A stretch of DNA of 64,000 nucleotides from Taeniopygia guttata (Eukaryota > Chordata > Aves > Passeriformes > Estrildidae), in assembly GCF_048771995.1 (NCBI RefSeq), contig NC_133030.1, positions 57,010,001-57,074,000 on the forward strand, written 5' to 3'. Position 1 is the first letter of the stretch. Every line of letters begins with the position of its first letter. A program made the position numbers and the translations under genes. The notes under the pieces are model-generated. The model was not told the DNA's origin. It saw only the letters and a list, made by a program, of their open reading frames with translations, and made no database searches. Below, piece after piece: positions 1 through 13,990 of this stretch.

Positions 1-3000
1 CTGTATCACAGAATTTCTTTGTTACCTTGAGCACACTGTGTGCTCTTTTTTTGCTTTGGTTTTGCCTTTGTAAATATTCCACAGTACTCAGAAACTCTGG
101 TGCCATTTTAAAATGCCTTTTCTCACTGTAACCTGACTTCACACGAGCAGAGAGGGAAGGTGCAGCTATTTCCGGCCATTCTCTCTGCTTGGGGAAATGT
201 TAATTTTATTCTTCTCGGTGCTGCAGCCCTGTTTTCAGCCTGAACTCCTTAGTTCTCTTGCTGTGGTATTATTTTTTGAGTGCTGTGGAATTTCACTCTA
301 TTCTCCTTTAGGTATGGAAAGCTGTTTCATTACAGTTACGCACAGTGATGGCTTTCAGGTAATGCAACAAGAACATTTCTTAGCAAATGAACTTCGAGCT
401 TTTAAAAAAGCCAGATCTGGAGGTGAATGCTGAGCACGATTAGGAGGGGACATCCCTTACAGCTTGAAGAATGTACATCAGATGACCCGTGCGTGACCAG
501 CCCTGGAGGAGGGCAGTCCAGCCTCTGGAACTGTCCCTCCCTTCCCACCAGAGCTGCCTCCTTGTAGCTTTGGGAGAGAGATGAAGTTCAGCGAGATAAA
601 AAGCAAAATGCCCTGTGCAGCCTTTGAGTGCCTTGGTCACTTCCAACAGCCACCAAACTCCTGCACCCAGGAGTGCAGTGGCAGGATTTCCCCTTTTCCT
701 CCAGCATTTCCCGGGCTCTGGGCCCCTGCTGCAGGACAGCTCCAGGAGCGGCTTCCCCCGCTGTGAGCAGGCGGCTGCCTCCATAACTCATTCCCAATCA
801 GCCGCACGCTCCCGGGCCTGCTCCAGGCTGCCAAGTGTAAGCCAGTGTCTCCTCTTACACACACACCTGCAGCCCAGCCTGCTGTCACCCAACCCGCGCT
901 CCCTCGGCCGTCCTGCATCTGGCACCCTGCGCCAGCAGCCATCCTTTTTCCAGTGGGTGAGGCCAAGGCCTTTCCCTCCCCTCTGCGGGCTCATTGTCCC
1001 CTCACCTTCCCCAGAGAAAGGTCCCTGTGCCTTTGTGCTGGGTCACAGGGCTGTCCATGTGGCCCCATGCATGCAGGTACCTGCCTACAGCTCGGAGGGA
1101 GTTGATATAAATTTCCCCATGCTGAGCACAAGCTTTGAAGTGCTGTGCTTTTGCTCCCTCCTCACCAAAATAAGGGCCGCCAATATCCAGATTAAAAAAA
1201 CATAAATATCCTCCCATTGCTGCTCCCTTGCTTCCCCCTGCTGCTGCTCCTACTCCTTTCTCTGGCAACTCCTGATGATGGTAGCAAGTGGGAACCAGGG
1301 GCTGTGTATGACAGAAGGGTGGAAATAAGGCTGAGAAAACTCATGGTTGACTTTAACTGGAGTTTGAGCATATAGCCAGCAGTTACTCATCCTGCACAGG
1401 GGACAGGACGGGAGAACATCGGTCCCTCTGGCAGGGGAGGGACGCACTCACCAGCAGCCCTGGGCAGGGTGGAGTCCCAGCATCCCACACCTCCTCCTTC
1501 CCAGCCCTCTGGGCCAGGATTTTAGCTTTTGTGCTCTAAATGTGCACTTGTGCTAAAGTTATGCCTGCATGCAAATCCTTTGGAAGTATGCTCATTAAAT
1601 CTTTTGCATAAAATATCCCTGGGGGATCTCAGCAGCTAGGAAGTGGTGGGGGTTATCCATGTGCCTTAGAGGTATAGGAATGCCATTTATCTATATGCAT
1701 ATGGACATGGACATACATCTCACTTACCCAGGCCAGAATGTCTCCACTTGGGAAAGTTAAAGGCAAGAAGATCACTTTGGATGCTATCCATCTGAAAATT
1801 GGCAGGGTAGGAGTTAACCCTCCCTTTGTGGCCAGAAAGACTACAGCTGCCTGTCCTTGAGAGCAAGGCATTGCAGGACAGAACCAGCTGTGAAGAATTA
1901 ATTTCTCTCCTTCCATTTCCATGTGAAGCCTTGTGTGTCAGGGTTAAGGATGTGGATGGAGAATACTGCTAAGGGACAGAGGTAGAGGGTAACTAGCAGA
2001 GAAGAATTTTCTTTTTCTCTTCTTTGTGTAACTTGACTGGAGCAAGGTATTTTGAGTTTTGCCCTGGGTTTGGCAGACAAAGGCACATCTTGTCCCTTGA
2101 CTTTGACTGAAGACTCCTGTTGGGTTTGTTTGTCTTGTGTAATGTCATTAATAAGGGTGTACATGCATGTGCTTGCTCTTCATGGAAACAAACCAGATCT
2201 AAACTGCAAATATGTTGATTTTAAATATTATCCAGTATAAGCCCTGGGAGTGGTTTCTCTTAGGATTGAGCTGCCTGTAGAGCCCAGGAGAAGACCAGGT
2301 GGAGAAGGCATAAGGTAGTGCTTATATTTGTCTTCCTTCTTGACTACTAGCAGGAAAGTAAAGTTATGCCTGATGGAAGTTGTGCCAGGAAAGAAGCTGA
2401 CATCTTGGCAGCACCCTTTTCTATTTCAGTGGTTGCCCAGCTCTGATCTGGCACTGGTCTCCACGGGCTATAGAGCAGAAAAGAGGTGATTTCCTATCGT
2501 TTTAACTGTGCAGCCTGGCATGCTTTCTGCTTTTGGGGCCTGGTCTTCTGCCAGCAGAAGCATATGCTGAGTCTGGCCCAAGAAGACAGTTGGACGCAGT
2601 TTGTGCAGCTCTGGGTGTTGAAGGCCAGCAACATTGATAAAGTCAAGGAGAACCACTGAACACAGACTTTGAGAGTTACTCCCAACTCATTACCACCTGT
2701 GTGTGAGCCCTGCTTAAAATGGGAACACCTGGGGTGAGGGTGGAGGTGTTAACTGGTAATTTGGGGAAAAAAAAAGTTAGAAAACCAGCTCAGCTCACTT
2801 CTGAGAAACAATCCACTCTCTTAAAAGTGAAGTTCTTGCTCTCCTAGTGGTTTATCTTCATTGTGGGTTTTCAGAAAACATCCCATCAGAGAAGCCCTTT
2901 CAAAACTGGCTGAGCCATGCTGTGTGCTGTGTCTGCTACCCACCCCCAGCCTTTGCTCCTCAGGTTCATTGCAGTCATCCTCAAAGAAACACCTGCCCAT

Positions 3001-3021
3001 GGCTTTCCTGGTGCATGAATC
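1..3021. other. No gene recognised
   Basis: The stretch is moderately GC-rich at 560-1270, where several overlapping frames are open by composition. None resembles a known protein, and no splice-bounded conserved exon was seen on either strand. Confidence 0.6.
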
Positions 3022-3560
3022 ACAGAGAGCAAGGTCAGAAGGGATATCCAGAGATTGTCTAGTTTATCCCATTCCACAAGGAAGGAAAAACAGTGCCTCT
3101 TTCTTGCATTACAAGTGATTAAAATCCTCAGATTTTATCCTCAGATAGAAATTTCTTAGTTGTAATAGCCTGTTCTAATGGATAAGCAACATAAAATACA
3201 TGCTGCTGCATTACTACCTTTTGATCCCACTTCCTGACCGTTTTCCAATGGATGTGGAGCTCAGCAAATTCCCTTCCTCTCTGAAACTACCCTTTATGTA
3301 TTTGAAGACTAGTGTTGTGCCTCTCCCTTTGCTACAAAAAAAATATTTTTTGAGTCTTTTATGATTGTTGACCATATATTCTAGACCCTTCATTATTTGT
3401 GTGGTGCTATTGTCATATCTCTGTCCTGGTTCCTCCATTAACTTAAAATGCAGTGCCCCAGACTGGACACAGATTTCCAGTGAGATCTTTGCAGCACTGG
3501 ATGAGATGAGATGAACACATTACAGACCAGGCAGAAATCACTCCTGTCTGTACACACCAC
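3022..3560 (-). mobile_element. Ancient CR1-like LINE fragment
   Basis: On the plus strand, 'tcagaagggatatccagaga'-type text is followed by 'ctttatgtatttgaagacta', 'tctagacccttcattatttg', 'gccccagactggacacagat' and 'ttccagtgagatctttgcag'. This matches the reverse complement of an old CR1/L3-type 3' region. It is heavily diverged and boundaries are approximate. An 18-base T run follows at 3600-3617. Confidence 0.65.
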
Positions 3561-3599
3561 ATGATGCTTGCTTAAATAATTTTTTCCTTCTGTTTTTTG

Positions 3600-3617
3600 T
3601 TTTTTTTTTTTTTTTTT
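3600..3617 (+). repeat. Poly-T run (18)
   Basis: Eighteen T follow the old CR1-like fragment at a short distance. It is a simple repeat. Confidence 0.9.
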
Positions 3618-6600
3618 CTTGCAACAGCACAGTGTTACTGACTTTGGTTTGGTTTTTCATCCATTGAGCATCTTTTCAGGAAAAATACCTACGTGATCTA
3701 ATGAACTTCTGTTAGCCATTACTCAATTCCTTGTTATTTTCAATATGTTTAAAGAAGATTTCTTTATTCCAATTTTCTTTGGAAATTCCCATGGTGTTAG
3801 TTTGGGCCATATTCTTAATCTCCTCCCTTTTCCAAAAAGGAATTATTTATCACTTCTGCGCTATTCTGACACCTTTTTGGTTCTCTGTGGGATCCCAGAG
3901 AGCTGTTAAGAGCCGTGAGATAGCTTTAACAAGCAGTCTAAGCACATTATATGTAATCAAGGCAAGTATTCTTTGCTTATTCTTTCGTACTTCTAGACTG
4001 AGATGTTCTCCTGTCATCCATGGCACCATCTGTGCAAAATGTTTGGGTACAAGTGGTCTTTTTACTGAAAGCTATGGTGAAGAAGGCAGGTGCTTTTCTT
4101 CCCTGTTGATAGTTCTTCTGATAGAAGGCCTTTATGTCCCTTTATGTATTTTATATTTTCTTGATGTGCTCTCAAACATGTTGGTTGTATTTATATTTCC
4201 ATCTTGATTTTTCTTGTTTGATCCCTAGATTTTCAGCCTATACATTTACATTCCCATGCCAGTGAATCTCTTCTTCATTTTCTGAATAAACTATTTTTTT
4301 TCTCTGCAGGTCAATGAAGTGGTCATGTTTTAAGAAAATAGTTTGTGTCTTACAAAAGCTGCTTTCCCTACTCTGCTGGGATTGTTTGAATTGATGCACT
4401 TACCATTGTTTCTTTAAGGTTCTGCAAACTTTCCTGAATTCTCTTTTCTCTGAGACTTATTATCAGTACTGTGAGGTTTTTGAAATATGGTTTCTGGAAG
4501 TCCATTGTATTTATTTTGCTGTTTTCCTTTTTTCCTTTCCTATAGCTCGTGAATGATGTTGTTTCATGGTCATTTTCACCCAAGCTGCATTCCTCTTGCA
4601 TGATATAAGTGGTTCCTCTCTTTGGTCAAACTTAGTTCTCATTTTGATTATGTATCAAGATTTTAATCTCTTTTTATTTATTCCTTATGCTGTTTGTATG
4701 ATTCCATCAGGTGATCCCTTATCCTCTTCAGTAGCCCTCCAGTGATATTCTAATGAGTAATGGTATTTCCCCCCATTTATAATGGCTCTGCCCAAGTACT
4801 TGATGCTTGTATTTACCTGCTCACTTCTGACATCAGTCCTTGTGGATCCTGGTTTCATTAATCCAGCAGGTCAGGGCACAGAGATGCTCTTCCTGTCTTG
4901 CATTCCATGCTAGCTCTGATCACCAACTCTTTTTCTTGGAACATCCATCCAGGTTCAAGCAAGCCAAAACCACCTGCACAGTCATGCATTCATTTCCAGG
5001 AATAGAGTTATAAGTAGCTGATGCCACTCGTGACCAAAATAGCTAGTGCTTTATTCATGGAAGGAATTTTCCCTTCCTCCTTTAATCCATGAATTAGCCT
5101 GACCAGTGCTAAGAAAACCACTCTGATGTGCTGGGTTTAGACAACTCTCAACACATCAGACCTCTGATTCCCATGGAAAGATCACAGGAAATTACCCAAG
5201 ACGCAGTTAGCAGTTTATCTAATTGAAACCTAATCTAGATTTAGACTAAACCACTGGCATCTTTGATGACCTGTTGTGGGACAAGGGAGGTCTGACATCC
5301 CTCTCCTGTGTCTGGACCACTTGTCACAGCAGAAGCTCTCACTGACCAGAAGGTGATGTTTTCCTGCTAAGAGATGGTGGCAGAATTCAGGAAGATGCAA
5401 TAAAATGTTTGTGTCTGTGAAAAGCACTTATTTAGTGAGTAGGGAGGAAAGCAGACAGCTGTCTATGCAATAAATTGCTATGATGCAAGGTATTGTGGTG
5501 TATTTACAGAGATATGATGGTAATTTTCTCTTCATACAAAGGTATTCCTTTCTCCAGATTAGCCATGTGGCTGGGTTTGACCAGTTCACACCTTGTTAAA
5601 CCTATATGTGAGTAAGTGGAGAGTATGGTTTGAGTTATTTAAAATTATGATTCCATCTTCTTTGAAAGCATCCTACTCACTGTCAGTAGAGCAGGGTTCA
5701 TGCAGTCCTCAGTGATATTAGGCTCTTTCCCAGCAGCTGATAATGTTCATTATTTCTGATGACCTGGAAAACCTACCCAGCACTGGAGGAGGAGGAATAA
5801 CTTTTTGTTAGCATCCTCTGTCATGTAGAGACAGCTGTAAGACAATTTGTGGTAAAGCAGTCAGACCTAAGGAAATGCAGATCTGTGCCTGGCACTGCTG
5901 AACATGACCTGGGGGTGTCCCAGTGTGAGCATCCTGCCAGTCCAGCCTCAGCAGCAGAGAGGCAAAAAATGCAAAGATCTGTTAGTGCACTTACACAGTG
6001 ACACTGATTTAAAGAAGGGGGAAAAAAAGCCAATAACTTTCTTAACAACATTCTTATCATTTTTTCCAGTTATTAATGAATTTATTTGAATTGCTCTTCA
6101 ATGTGCAATTTGATCTGATTACATGTTCATGCAATCCTCTGTTTCTCTCACTGACGCTTCCAGCCATTTATGTTTTGCAAAATAAACTCTATAATAAAGT
6201 TTTCTTTTTAGGGCTTCTCTTATGACCGAAATTGTCAGAGAAGTGATTGTCGTTGTCATAGCTCTTAAACTAAAATACTTTGTGCCCTTGTCTGCATTTA
6301 CACTGGGATCTCAGTCAGTCTCTGTTCCCTTCAGCCAGTGTCTTCCAGCACTTTCTATAAGGTGATGTGCAGGAGCAGACCTCAAGCTTGCAGAAGACAG
6401 CTCAATTCATCCACTGGGATGGATCAGATTGCCATTCAAAATTCATCTATTTATGCCCCAATTAACCATTCAAATAAAATTTTTTATCACTCCTAGTTAA
6501 AAGCACACATAAATGGAGCTTCCTCTTCTGAACAGGAAACTTTGCTCCAAAAGAGAATTCCTTCTTCCTGAAGTCAGGCAAAATAACCAAGAGGGGTGAG

Positions 6601-9600
6601 AGATGATTCATCTACCAGCACTCTCCATCAAAAACTGTAGCTAAAACAAGATTACTAAGAAGAAGAGTGCTATTAAAGGAGGAAACTGCTGCTGTAATTT
6701 TGTTAAGGAACATGAGATTATTTAAAAGCCTTTTAAAAAGTGTGTTTGTTCCGGGAGAGAAGGGGGGAGGGAGGATTTTAGAGGAAGAGAGAAAGATTAT
6801 TAGTCTTTCTTGCCTATAAAATTCATGCTGCTTCCCTTGCCCTAGCCAGGGATTTCAGGAGCCATTGTAAGCTGTTATTCCAATCCTAATGAACAGGGAA
6901 CAACCTGCACCTTAGCTTTTCAGAGGCTGAAAGCATAGGAAATAAAGGTTGTGATCTGTAGAGGATTTGGTGCACTGCATTGTATATAATTACAGGTTAA
7001 GATTTTGTTTCCAGCAGTATTTGCTCCTGGTGGTGACAATCCCTGGAATACTCACACGGCAGCAGTCTCATGAAACTCTCAGAGCCATGAACGAGTGAGC
7101 CTCAAAGCCTGAGCCTCGCTTCCCTCACCTGTAACCAGGTTTGCTCCTGCCCAGCACCCAAGCAGTGATGAAGCAGGGAGTGAAACAGGCTGCCACCACT
7201 TCCAGCAGCCTCTGCTGTTCCCAGCAAACTGCACAGCACACACATGGCAGCATAGTGACCCCGTACCAGGGGCTGCAGGGGCAGCATCCCAGAGATTGGG
7301 GTGATTCTGTGGGGATGACGTGGTACTGGCTGCACACCTTAGCCAGGGACTGCTGCTGGATTTGGTCTGTCTGTGGTGCACAGGGTCTGCTACCAAGCAA
7401 AGCCAGCACAAGTGTCCCTGGGGTTGAGGGCCAAACCTTAGCCTGGGAAGTTGGAGATCCTATTCTGCTTTTGAAAGTGGCTTCTTTGCATAGCAAATGG
7501 GCATACTATAAGTATTACTGAGAGAGACAGGAAGAGGATTTGTGCAGATGCAGATCACTGGCCAGGAGTTACATGTAGTCTCTCCAAATGGAATTCTGTG
7601 TAGAGAAAGCTGAGGGAATGAAGGGATGCATTAAACCAAGTACTGCAGCCATACAAAAAGCATTTTGTGTACAGTGTCAACTTGCAGCCAGAGCTGTGCA
7701 TTTTTATCAGGTTTTCCAGGTCAGACAGGAACTTGGTGGCGATCTGGTCTGACCTCAGCTGGTTTTCAGCCTTTCATTCTGTTTGCTTTTATCAAAAGAG
7801 AGGCTCTGCAGCAGGGCTTCCCAGGACTGGATCAGGACAGGCTGCTCATGGGGCAGAATGTGGCCCAGAGGATGCCACAAATATTGAGAAAACACTGCTG
7901 AAGAGCAGAAAGCTCCAGGAGCCAGCATGGGTTGTGTCTATGCATTTCTGCCAGGTGAGGGAAGAGTGCCGTGGAACAGAGCTGATACCTATTTATTCAT
8001 TGTAAATTAATGGCATGTTTTAAATGCAGAGCTCCACTGAGTGGAATGGCATAGAACTTTGGCTTTGTGATGTGTCAGGATGGGGGGCTTGGGGGAACTG
8101 TGGCAATTCTGGACTTCAAAAAGAAAAATTTTACACAAAGGAACTTGGAACTTGAGAGAGGTTCCAGTAATGAACAATTTTGAATAAAAAGATTGAATTT
8201 ATGCTGGAAAAAATAAGTTCAGGATGTGGCTTGTTTTCTGTGGTTAATCCCTTCTAAATATTTAAGGAAGAAAAAAAAAAAAGAGGGGATGGAAATAGTG
8301 CTTTGTTTAAAAATAGGATCAGAGGTTCTCCTAAACACATGAAGGAAAGCTTCAACATGTTTTACCCTGGGATCCCTCCCCTCAAACAGGCCAACCCTAC
8401 TCAATGCATCCTGGAAGAGTCAAAAATGAGCTTGCAGTTTTAAAATCTACATCTAGGATTTGTTAGCCTTCGAATTTGGGTTCAGTCCTCAAAGCATGTG
8501 TCTAAAGCATATGTCACCCACAAGCCATGTTGTCCTTATGCAAAGAAATGAGGAATCAGACCTGCTGTCACTGAAATGTGCAGAATGACCTGGGGCTGGA
8601 GAGAGACCCTCCAGCTGTGGCATCAGACCCTCCATACACCTGGCACAGCCTCTCCTCCCTGCCCTGCCTTGTGAAACCTCTCTCTGCAGGCCAGCAATGT
8701 GCCCAAGGCCTCTGAAACCCTGGATCCATCCAGCATGGACCAAGCCACACAGAGCTGGCTGCACGCCCGAAGGCAGGGGGTTGTGGTGTATTGTGTCTTT
8801 GCCTACATTTCCAGGGAAAACATATTACACCTAGCTTTGGATGCCAAACTTCTCCAATTATGAGAGAACAGTAATTCACCAAGGAGTAAGTATTCCTTCA
8901 ATTTCCTTTCCTTGGAAATGATATTGAGAATCTGTTCTGAATGGAGGCAGATGAAAAATGCTACATGTTAATGCATATTCTGGGTTAGCTGTCTTTGTTA
9001 AATTAGAATGAATGCTGCTCATTTCCCATCTGGTCCTCTTTGACATTACTTCCAGAATATATTCACAGCTCTTATTTGTGCAGTACAAATGGCTGGCTGT
9101 AGTACCAACTTTACCTTTTATAGGCTGCTAAAATGTTGGTGCCAGATCGCAAAATAATGTTCTACTTCTAGGAAGCATCTGTGGGCATCGCTTGCTCCAA
9201 CAGCTTTCTTTTTTTCTTCCTCTTATTTTCTTTAAGTGTAACCATGTATGTGAAGTGAGTTTGTTGTCAAACCAAGTGAAAGTTGACGGCTTGACAGCCC
9301 TGGAGCCTGCAATCTTCCTGGAGCAGGGAGGATGCAGCAGGCAGATCAAGCAAAGTGCTATCAGCCCTCTCATCTCTTCTGCACAGCCTTCCCCGAGGGC
9401 TGAAAGCACAGATATTTCTCCATCTGCAGCTGCTGGTTGGTGCCTTTGCTGACTGCTGTGGCCAGGGATTTTGTGCTCTGGATCCCTGCATGCTCCGGGT
9501 TGCCCTGAAAAATACCAATGCAACAGCAACTGAGCAGCTCTGAGCCAGCGCTGAATCCGGTGCTGCTGACCTGAGCTGGTTTTCTGATTATTCCTAAATC

Positions 9601-9659
9601 TTCCCATCCATGAGTGTTTGTTTCTGGTAGTTTCCTTAGCAGGCTCCCCGTGCCAGCAG
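3618..9659. other. No gene recognised
   Basis: The stretch is mostly AT-rich. A T-rich frame at 3731-4207 reads as a hydrophobic 158-residue string because of its base composition and shows no domain. GC-richer sequence at 7080-7520 has frames open on both strands, again without family resemblance. Confidence 0.6.
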
Positions 9660-9900
9660 CCTCTGCCCCTGCCCTTCTGTGCGTTTCAGACCTACCTTGG
9701 TAAACAGAGTGTTGTGATCCGAAACGCCCACGTTTTTCTGCCTGGAGTGACCAAGGGCTGCAGCGTCGCGCTGGGAATTCTCACCATAGCAACTACCAGC
9801 ATTGACAGAATTTGGGGCTCATTAAATAGGCTGTTTGTTTACCTCTCGGGCAGCCAGAGTAGACTACAACCAGAGCTGAAACACCGCCAGCTGAACAATG
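9660..9900. other. Possible conserved non-coding element
   Basis: This block has unusual CG pairs ('gatccgaaacgcccacgttt', 'cagcgtcgcgctggg') and motif-like words: 'ggtaaaca' (forkhead-like) and 'ccatagcaac' (RFX half-site-like). It sits in a gene-free stretch. Conservation is suspected from composition only. One frame stays open for 99 codons but shows no known family. Confidence 0.25.
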
Positions 9901-12900
9901 CTGGGCTGCCATCGTAACTTCACGTGTGGCACACATAATGACTGTGTTCTGTAAGTGAAACAGATACAGAAAACCTGTGTGGGATGGCAGTGTTGGAGAT
10001 GCAGGGTGACATGGTGTTATTATCAGAAGATCAGCAAGCGTGTTTGTCAGACACTGCTACGTGCTCTCGATGGATCCAGCAAAAAGCGAGTCCTGAGTCA
10101 CATCCCCTTGACAGATGAGCTACATGATCGTTCACAGGGGTCGGTACATGGACTCACCAAGCAGCAAACGCGTGGGGCAGGGGAATAAATTATTGGTACT
10201 CCAGCAGAAAATCCTAAAGCTTGCAGATAGAAGCTCAGTGCTCATCCTGTCAGGGATCAAATGTCTGGGAGTGGTTTTTAAGATGGTTGTCAAAATGTAG
10301 AACTGCCTAATAGTGCAAGAGTGACTTTCAGGAAACATATCCCCTTGTCCGTGCAGCCATTTTGGTTCCAGGAATGTGGCATCTGCCAGCCTCTGGGCAA
10401 CCCAGTGGGATGTCACCTGCTGCAGAGCTGCTGTCAGCTCTTCAGCAAGGGATACTGGTGATACAAATAAGAAGAAACACAACAGCTGAACCTCTTCTGC
10501 CCACCACAGAGCTGCCTGGCCTCCAGAGCAGTGCCTCTGTTGGGGTGATGGCTTTCAGCACCTTCGCAGGGGTGCTGCTGGGCACCCACCACTGCTCAGC
10601 CTCAGCACAAGATCTCCAAGCTGTGGTGTCCTGTGGGTGCTGCACCCTGCCACAAAACCTTCAGGTAGCCCTGTAAAATCAATTAATGGGTTCTTAGCAC
10701 AGCCAAAGCCATAGGGAAGGAGCACATGCAGACATGGCCAGAGCATGGGCTGGGAGCATTGCACACTTAGCATCCAGCATCCCATGGCACACAGCTGAAG
10801 TTTCTGTCCAGCACATGAATGCACTGACCACTCTTCTACACCCCCTGCGTGCCCCCAATCTGGATAGAATTGTTGCTTTCCCTTTCTGCTGGCAGAGCAC
10901 CACTGAGGTTTGGGATGCTGCTGGCAGTGAGGAGCCCAACCCAGACAGCAGCTGCAGCACGTGGCTGTAAGATGCTGGAAGAGGAAAGAGAAGCCCTAGT
11001 GTGCACTCCTCATTTGGCATTCCCTGTAAAAGGGGCCAGGACTGCTGCTCGGGTCCCTGCCCCAGGCGGGGAGGGAGCAGGAGGTGGACTGAAGTCACTT
11101 TCTGCAGTCACCTAATTAGAGCATTTCAGAAGAGGGACAGGTCCAAACACCGTCCCCTCTGCCCCTTAGGGAGCACAATAGGTGTCCGGTCACTGCTGGC
11201 ACGCTCAGGACTCGGTGCAGGCAGGGGCTTGTAGGAAGAGAGGGCAAAGGGGAGAAATACCTCTGAGACAAAGGTGAGCCTGGGAGCCAGCCTCCAGAGC
11301 TCTGCTGACTGCAAAGGGCCGAGGATTCTGCATGCTGTTATTAACACTTTTCCTCAGGTCATACCTTGAACTAACCTTTCTCCCTTCCTTAGGCAGTAAT
11401 TTCTGCCTTTTTTTCCCCTTAATCTTATCACCTTGTAAACAGTCCTCCCTTCTGTGCAGGTGCTAACCCTAAGTTTTACTTACTTTGAGTAATTAACCCA
11501 ATTAAACTCCAGAAGTTTTGCTCAGATATACCTAGACTGGAACTGCTCCTTCTTTCCCAAACCCAAAGAAGGGATTTTAAAATTCTAAATTTGCCTGTTT
11601 TCTCTAACCATGTGAGTTTGTCTGATGAGGGTCACTATACTTCCATACAACCCTGGCCTTGCTTAACGGCAGGGAGAAGAAAGCCCTGTGCTCTTGTCCC
11701 TGTTCCCCCAAATCTTTCCACATGTGTTCAATTTTAAATGCAGAGGGGTTTGCTTTGGGATGCCTCAAGCATGGAGCTGGGGAGTTGTTTCCTCTCCCCA
11801 CCTCCTGGCACAGTCATCTTTGTTTTGGCATTGGTAGGAGAGGGGATGGGGAGCACCACTGCATCCCAGCCCGGTGTGGATGGTCTCCTGGGGACTCTCA
11901 GTGAGTTTGGCTCCTCATCTGAGTGTGCCACAGTGGCAGCCAGGGAGTCTGATCTCCACAGTTGGCTCCTCCCTGCCCAAAGCAGCAAGGAGAGATCCCA
12001 GAAAGCAGTGGGAAATAAATTATACTGCAGCAATGCCTTCAGCACCAGGTCATTGGGAAGGTTTGTGCAGGCTGGGCCACCACAGCTTTGCTGCCACCAC
12101 CCAGGGCACAGCTCTGAGCTCTGTTGATCTCACCCGGCCCCAGACTTTGATGTAGAGGGTACCACTGCCATTCACTCGGGCATCACAGCCCCTCACAGCT
12201 TCAGCATTCCCTGGATGCTTGACTTGAGCTGGCACAGATCTCATTTTCCGAGGTGCCAGACTCTCCTCACTCCTCCTGCAACGAGACCACAGCAGAGGGA
12301 CAGCAATGGGGACAGCAGCAGCAGCATGCCCGGAGGGGAGATGTTATGGCTCTGCTTTGAAAGGAGGAGGATGGAGGGCAGTGAAGGCATGAGGATTAAG
12401 CAAATGCTAATGGTGAGCAGGCAAATGGGTGATCAGATCAGAGGGAGAGCTGCAGGCCCTTGCAGGTGGGGACAGGCAGAACTGTGGGGCAGCTGCTGGC
12501 CACGGGGCTCTTCCTGGGGCTGCTGTGCCTGGTTTCCAGGCTTCTCATGGCAGGTTGCTCTGTGCTGCTCTTCTTCCAGCCCTACCACTTACTATGAACA
12601 GGCACATTGCACATTTCAAAGGATTTTTCTACTGATTGTGATGTAAGCAAGTGTATGACAAAATGTGGTCATGAATATTTCAGGGTGATCATAGGAAGAC
12701 TTTCAACAGCTAAAATTTCTTCTGTGACAGACATTTGGTGGGGCTTGAAGATACAGAGGCACTGAAAGATGGTTCCCTGTCATTCAGTTCTGCAAGGAGA
12801 GGGGTGATGGCATGTGTCAGGCTCTGATGGAAGGGTAATTTCCCAGTTTCCCAGGAGACCTTTCAGTCATCCTTGTGTGGACCTTCCTCAATACAGGGGG

Positions 12901-13021
12901 AAATTGCAGTCCCTTAGAAGTTCATCCCATGGGCAAAAGGAGACTTGGAAATTATATCTTTGCTCAACAAATAAGCAGTGTGCAAAATTATTAAATAAAA
13001 ATGAGAAAAAAAAATATTATG
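9901..13021. other. No gene recognised
   Basis: GC-rich sequence with many short overlapping frames on both strands (10.3-12.6 kb). No conserved exon or repeat was recognised. Confidence 0.55.
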
Positions 13022-13650
13022 TGTCATGGTTTAACCCAGGACAATTAGATTTTGTACATTACTTACTTAGCTAGGAGGGAAGATATTTTTCCACTGGAAT
13101 ATTTCTTTCTGCTCTCCAACGTTCATGATTTCTCATGAGCAGCAATTCTTCAACTGGACTTCCAAACACTGAGGGGAGCAATTGAGGACATTGTGGAATT
13201 GAACCTGGAAGGAAACCAGAAGACTGTTTTTCTCAATCCATAGGGGTGTCTCAACCTGAGTCTTCTGCTGAACTCAAACCATCCCCAAACACCAGCAGTT
13301 GTTTCTGGTTATTATCTTAGAATAAAACCAGTGGCTTTCCTGGGGCCCTGTTCACAGTAGGGACTGCTTTGGATTTCTCCAGGGGGAGGGGATGACCCAA
13401 CTTGGTGCACATTAACCCTGCAAGACCCTTCCTCCCTGGCCCCTGGATGTGCTGGGCTGCCATCGGGAGCTGAGCCTCTCCCCTCCTGTGCCCTGAGCTG
13501 TGGGACTGTGGGCACATCCACCTGCCCACTTGGAATATGCTCCTCCCCACTGTGAAGCTGCATGTCCATGTTTTGGGGCTAAATTGAAGCTGGGCTTCAC
13601 AGGCAGCTAAGCCCAAACCAGACCTGAACCCCCAAATTTATCCTGGTTCA
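13022..13650 (+). mobile_element. Possible LTR-derived segment
   Basis: The block opens with 'tgtcatggtttaacccagg', which resembles the start of LTRs of endogenous retroviruses common in passerine genomes. After about 20 bases the likeness is lost to me. The right edge, near 'tttatcctggttcaaacacc', is a guess. No internal retroviral frame and no second LTR were seen, so at most this is a worn solo LTR. Confidence 0.3.
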
Positions 13651-13779
13651 AACACCTGGGAGGTGACTGCTGTGAATTAGACAGTAAGTTGCTTTGTTTC
13701 CCATTCCTGAATCATCCTTTTACTGCCTCATGTTTTCAGCAATGAATGAGTCCAACTGCCAGTTTGGAGAATTATTTTT

Positions 13780-13990
13780 GTGGCAGAGCGTGCCTGATGG
13801 AAGAGACAACCATTGCTATCCATTTCCATTAGCAGCCTGTCAATAGAAATTAAATTACATGAATAAGGCACTATCAGTGCCAACATCACTGCAGGAAAAC
13901 ATTAATTAATCCTCATTTACATTAGTCAGTGCTACCATCAAATAGACTCTTCTGTTGCTACCAAAGACATTTCCACAAATGATTGCTGCT
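13780..13990. other. Possible conserved non-coding element with homeodomain-type sites
   Basis: A short AT-rich block carries several ATTA/TAAT cores ('attaaattacatgaataagg', 'acattaattaatcctcattt'), typical of developmental enhancers but also common by chance. No coding signal. Confidence 0.2.

Noticed and set aside
615..1205. 196-codon plus-strand frame
   Set aside because: GC-rich stretch with frames open on both strands; no family resemblance.
3731..4207. Hydrophobic 158-codon frame as a membrane protein
   Set aside because: T-rich DNA yields Leu/Phe/Ile strings in this orientation; no start context or domain.
5123..5162. 9-bp inverted repeat (tctgatgtg / cacatcaga) as a structured RNA
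   Set aside because: Stem too short and loop too long; expected by chance at this scale.
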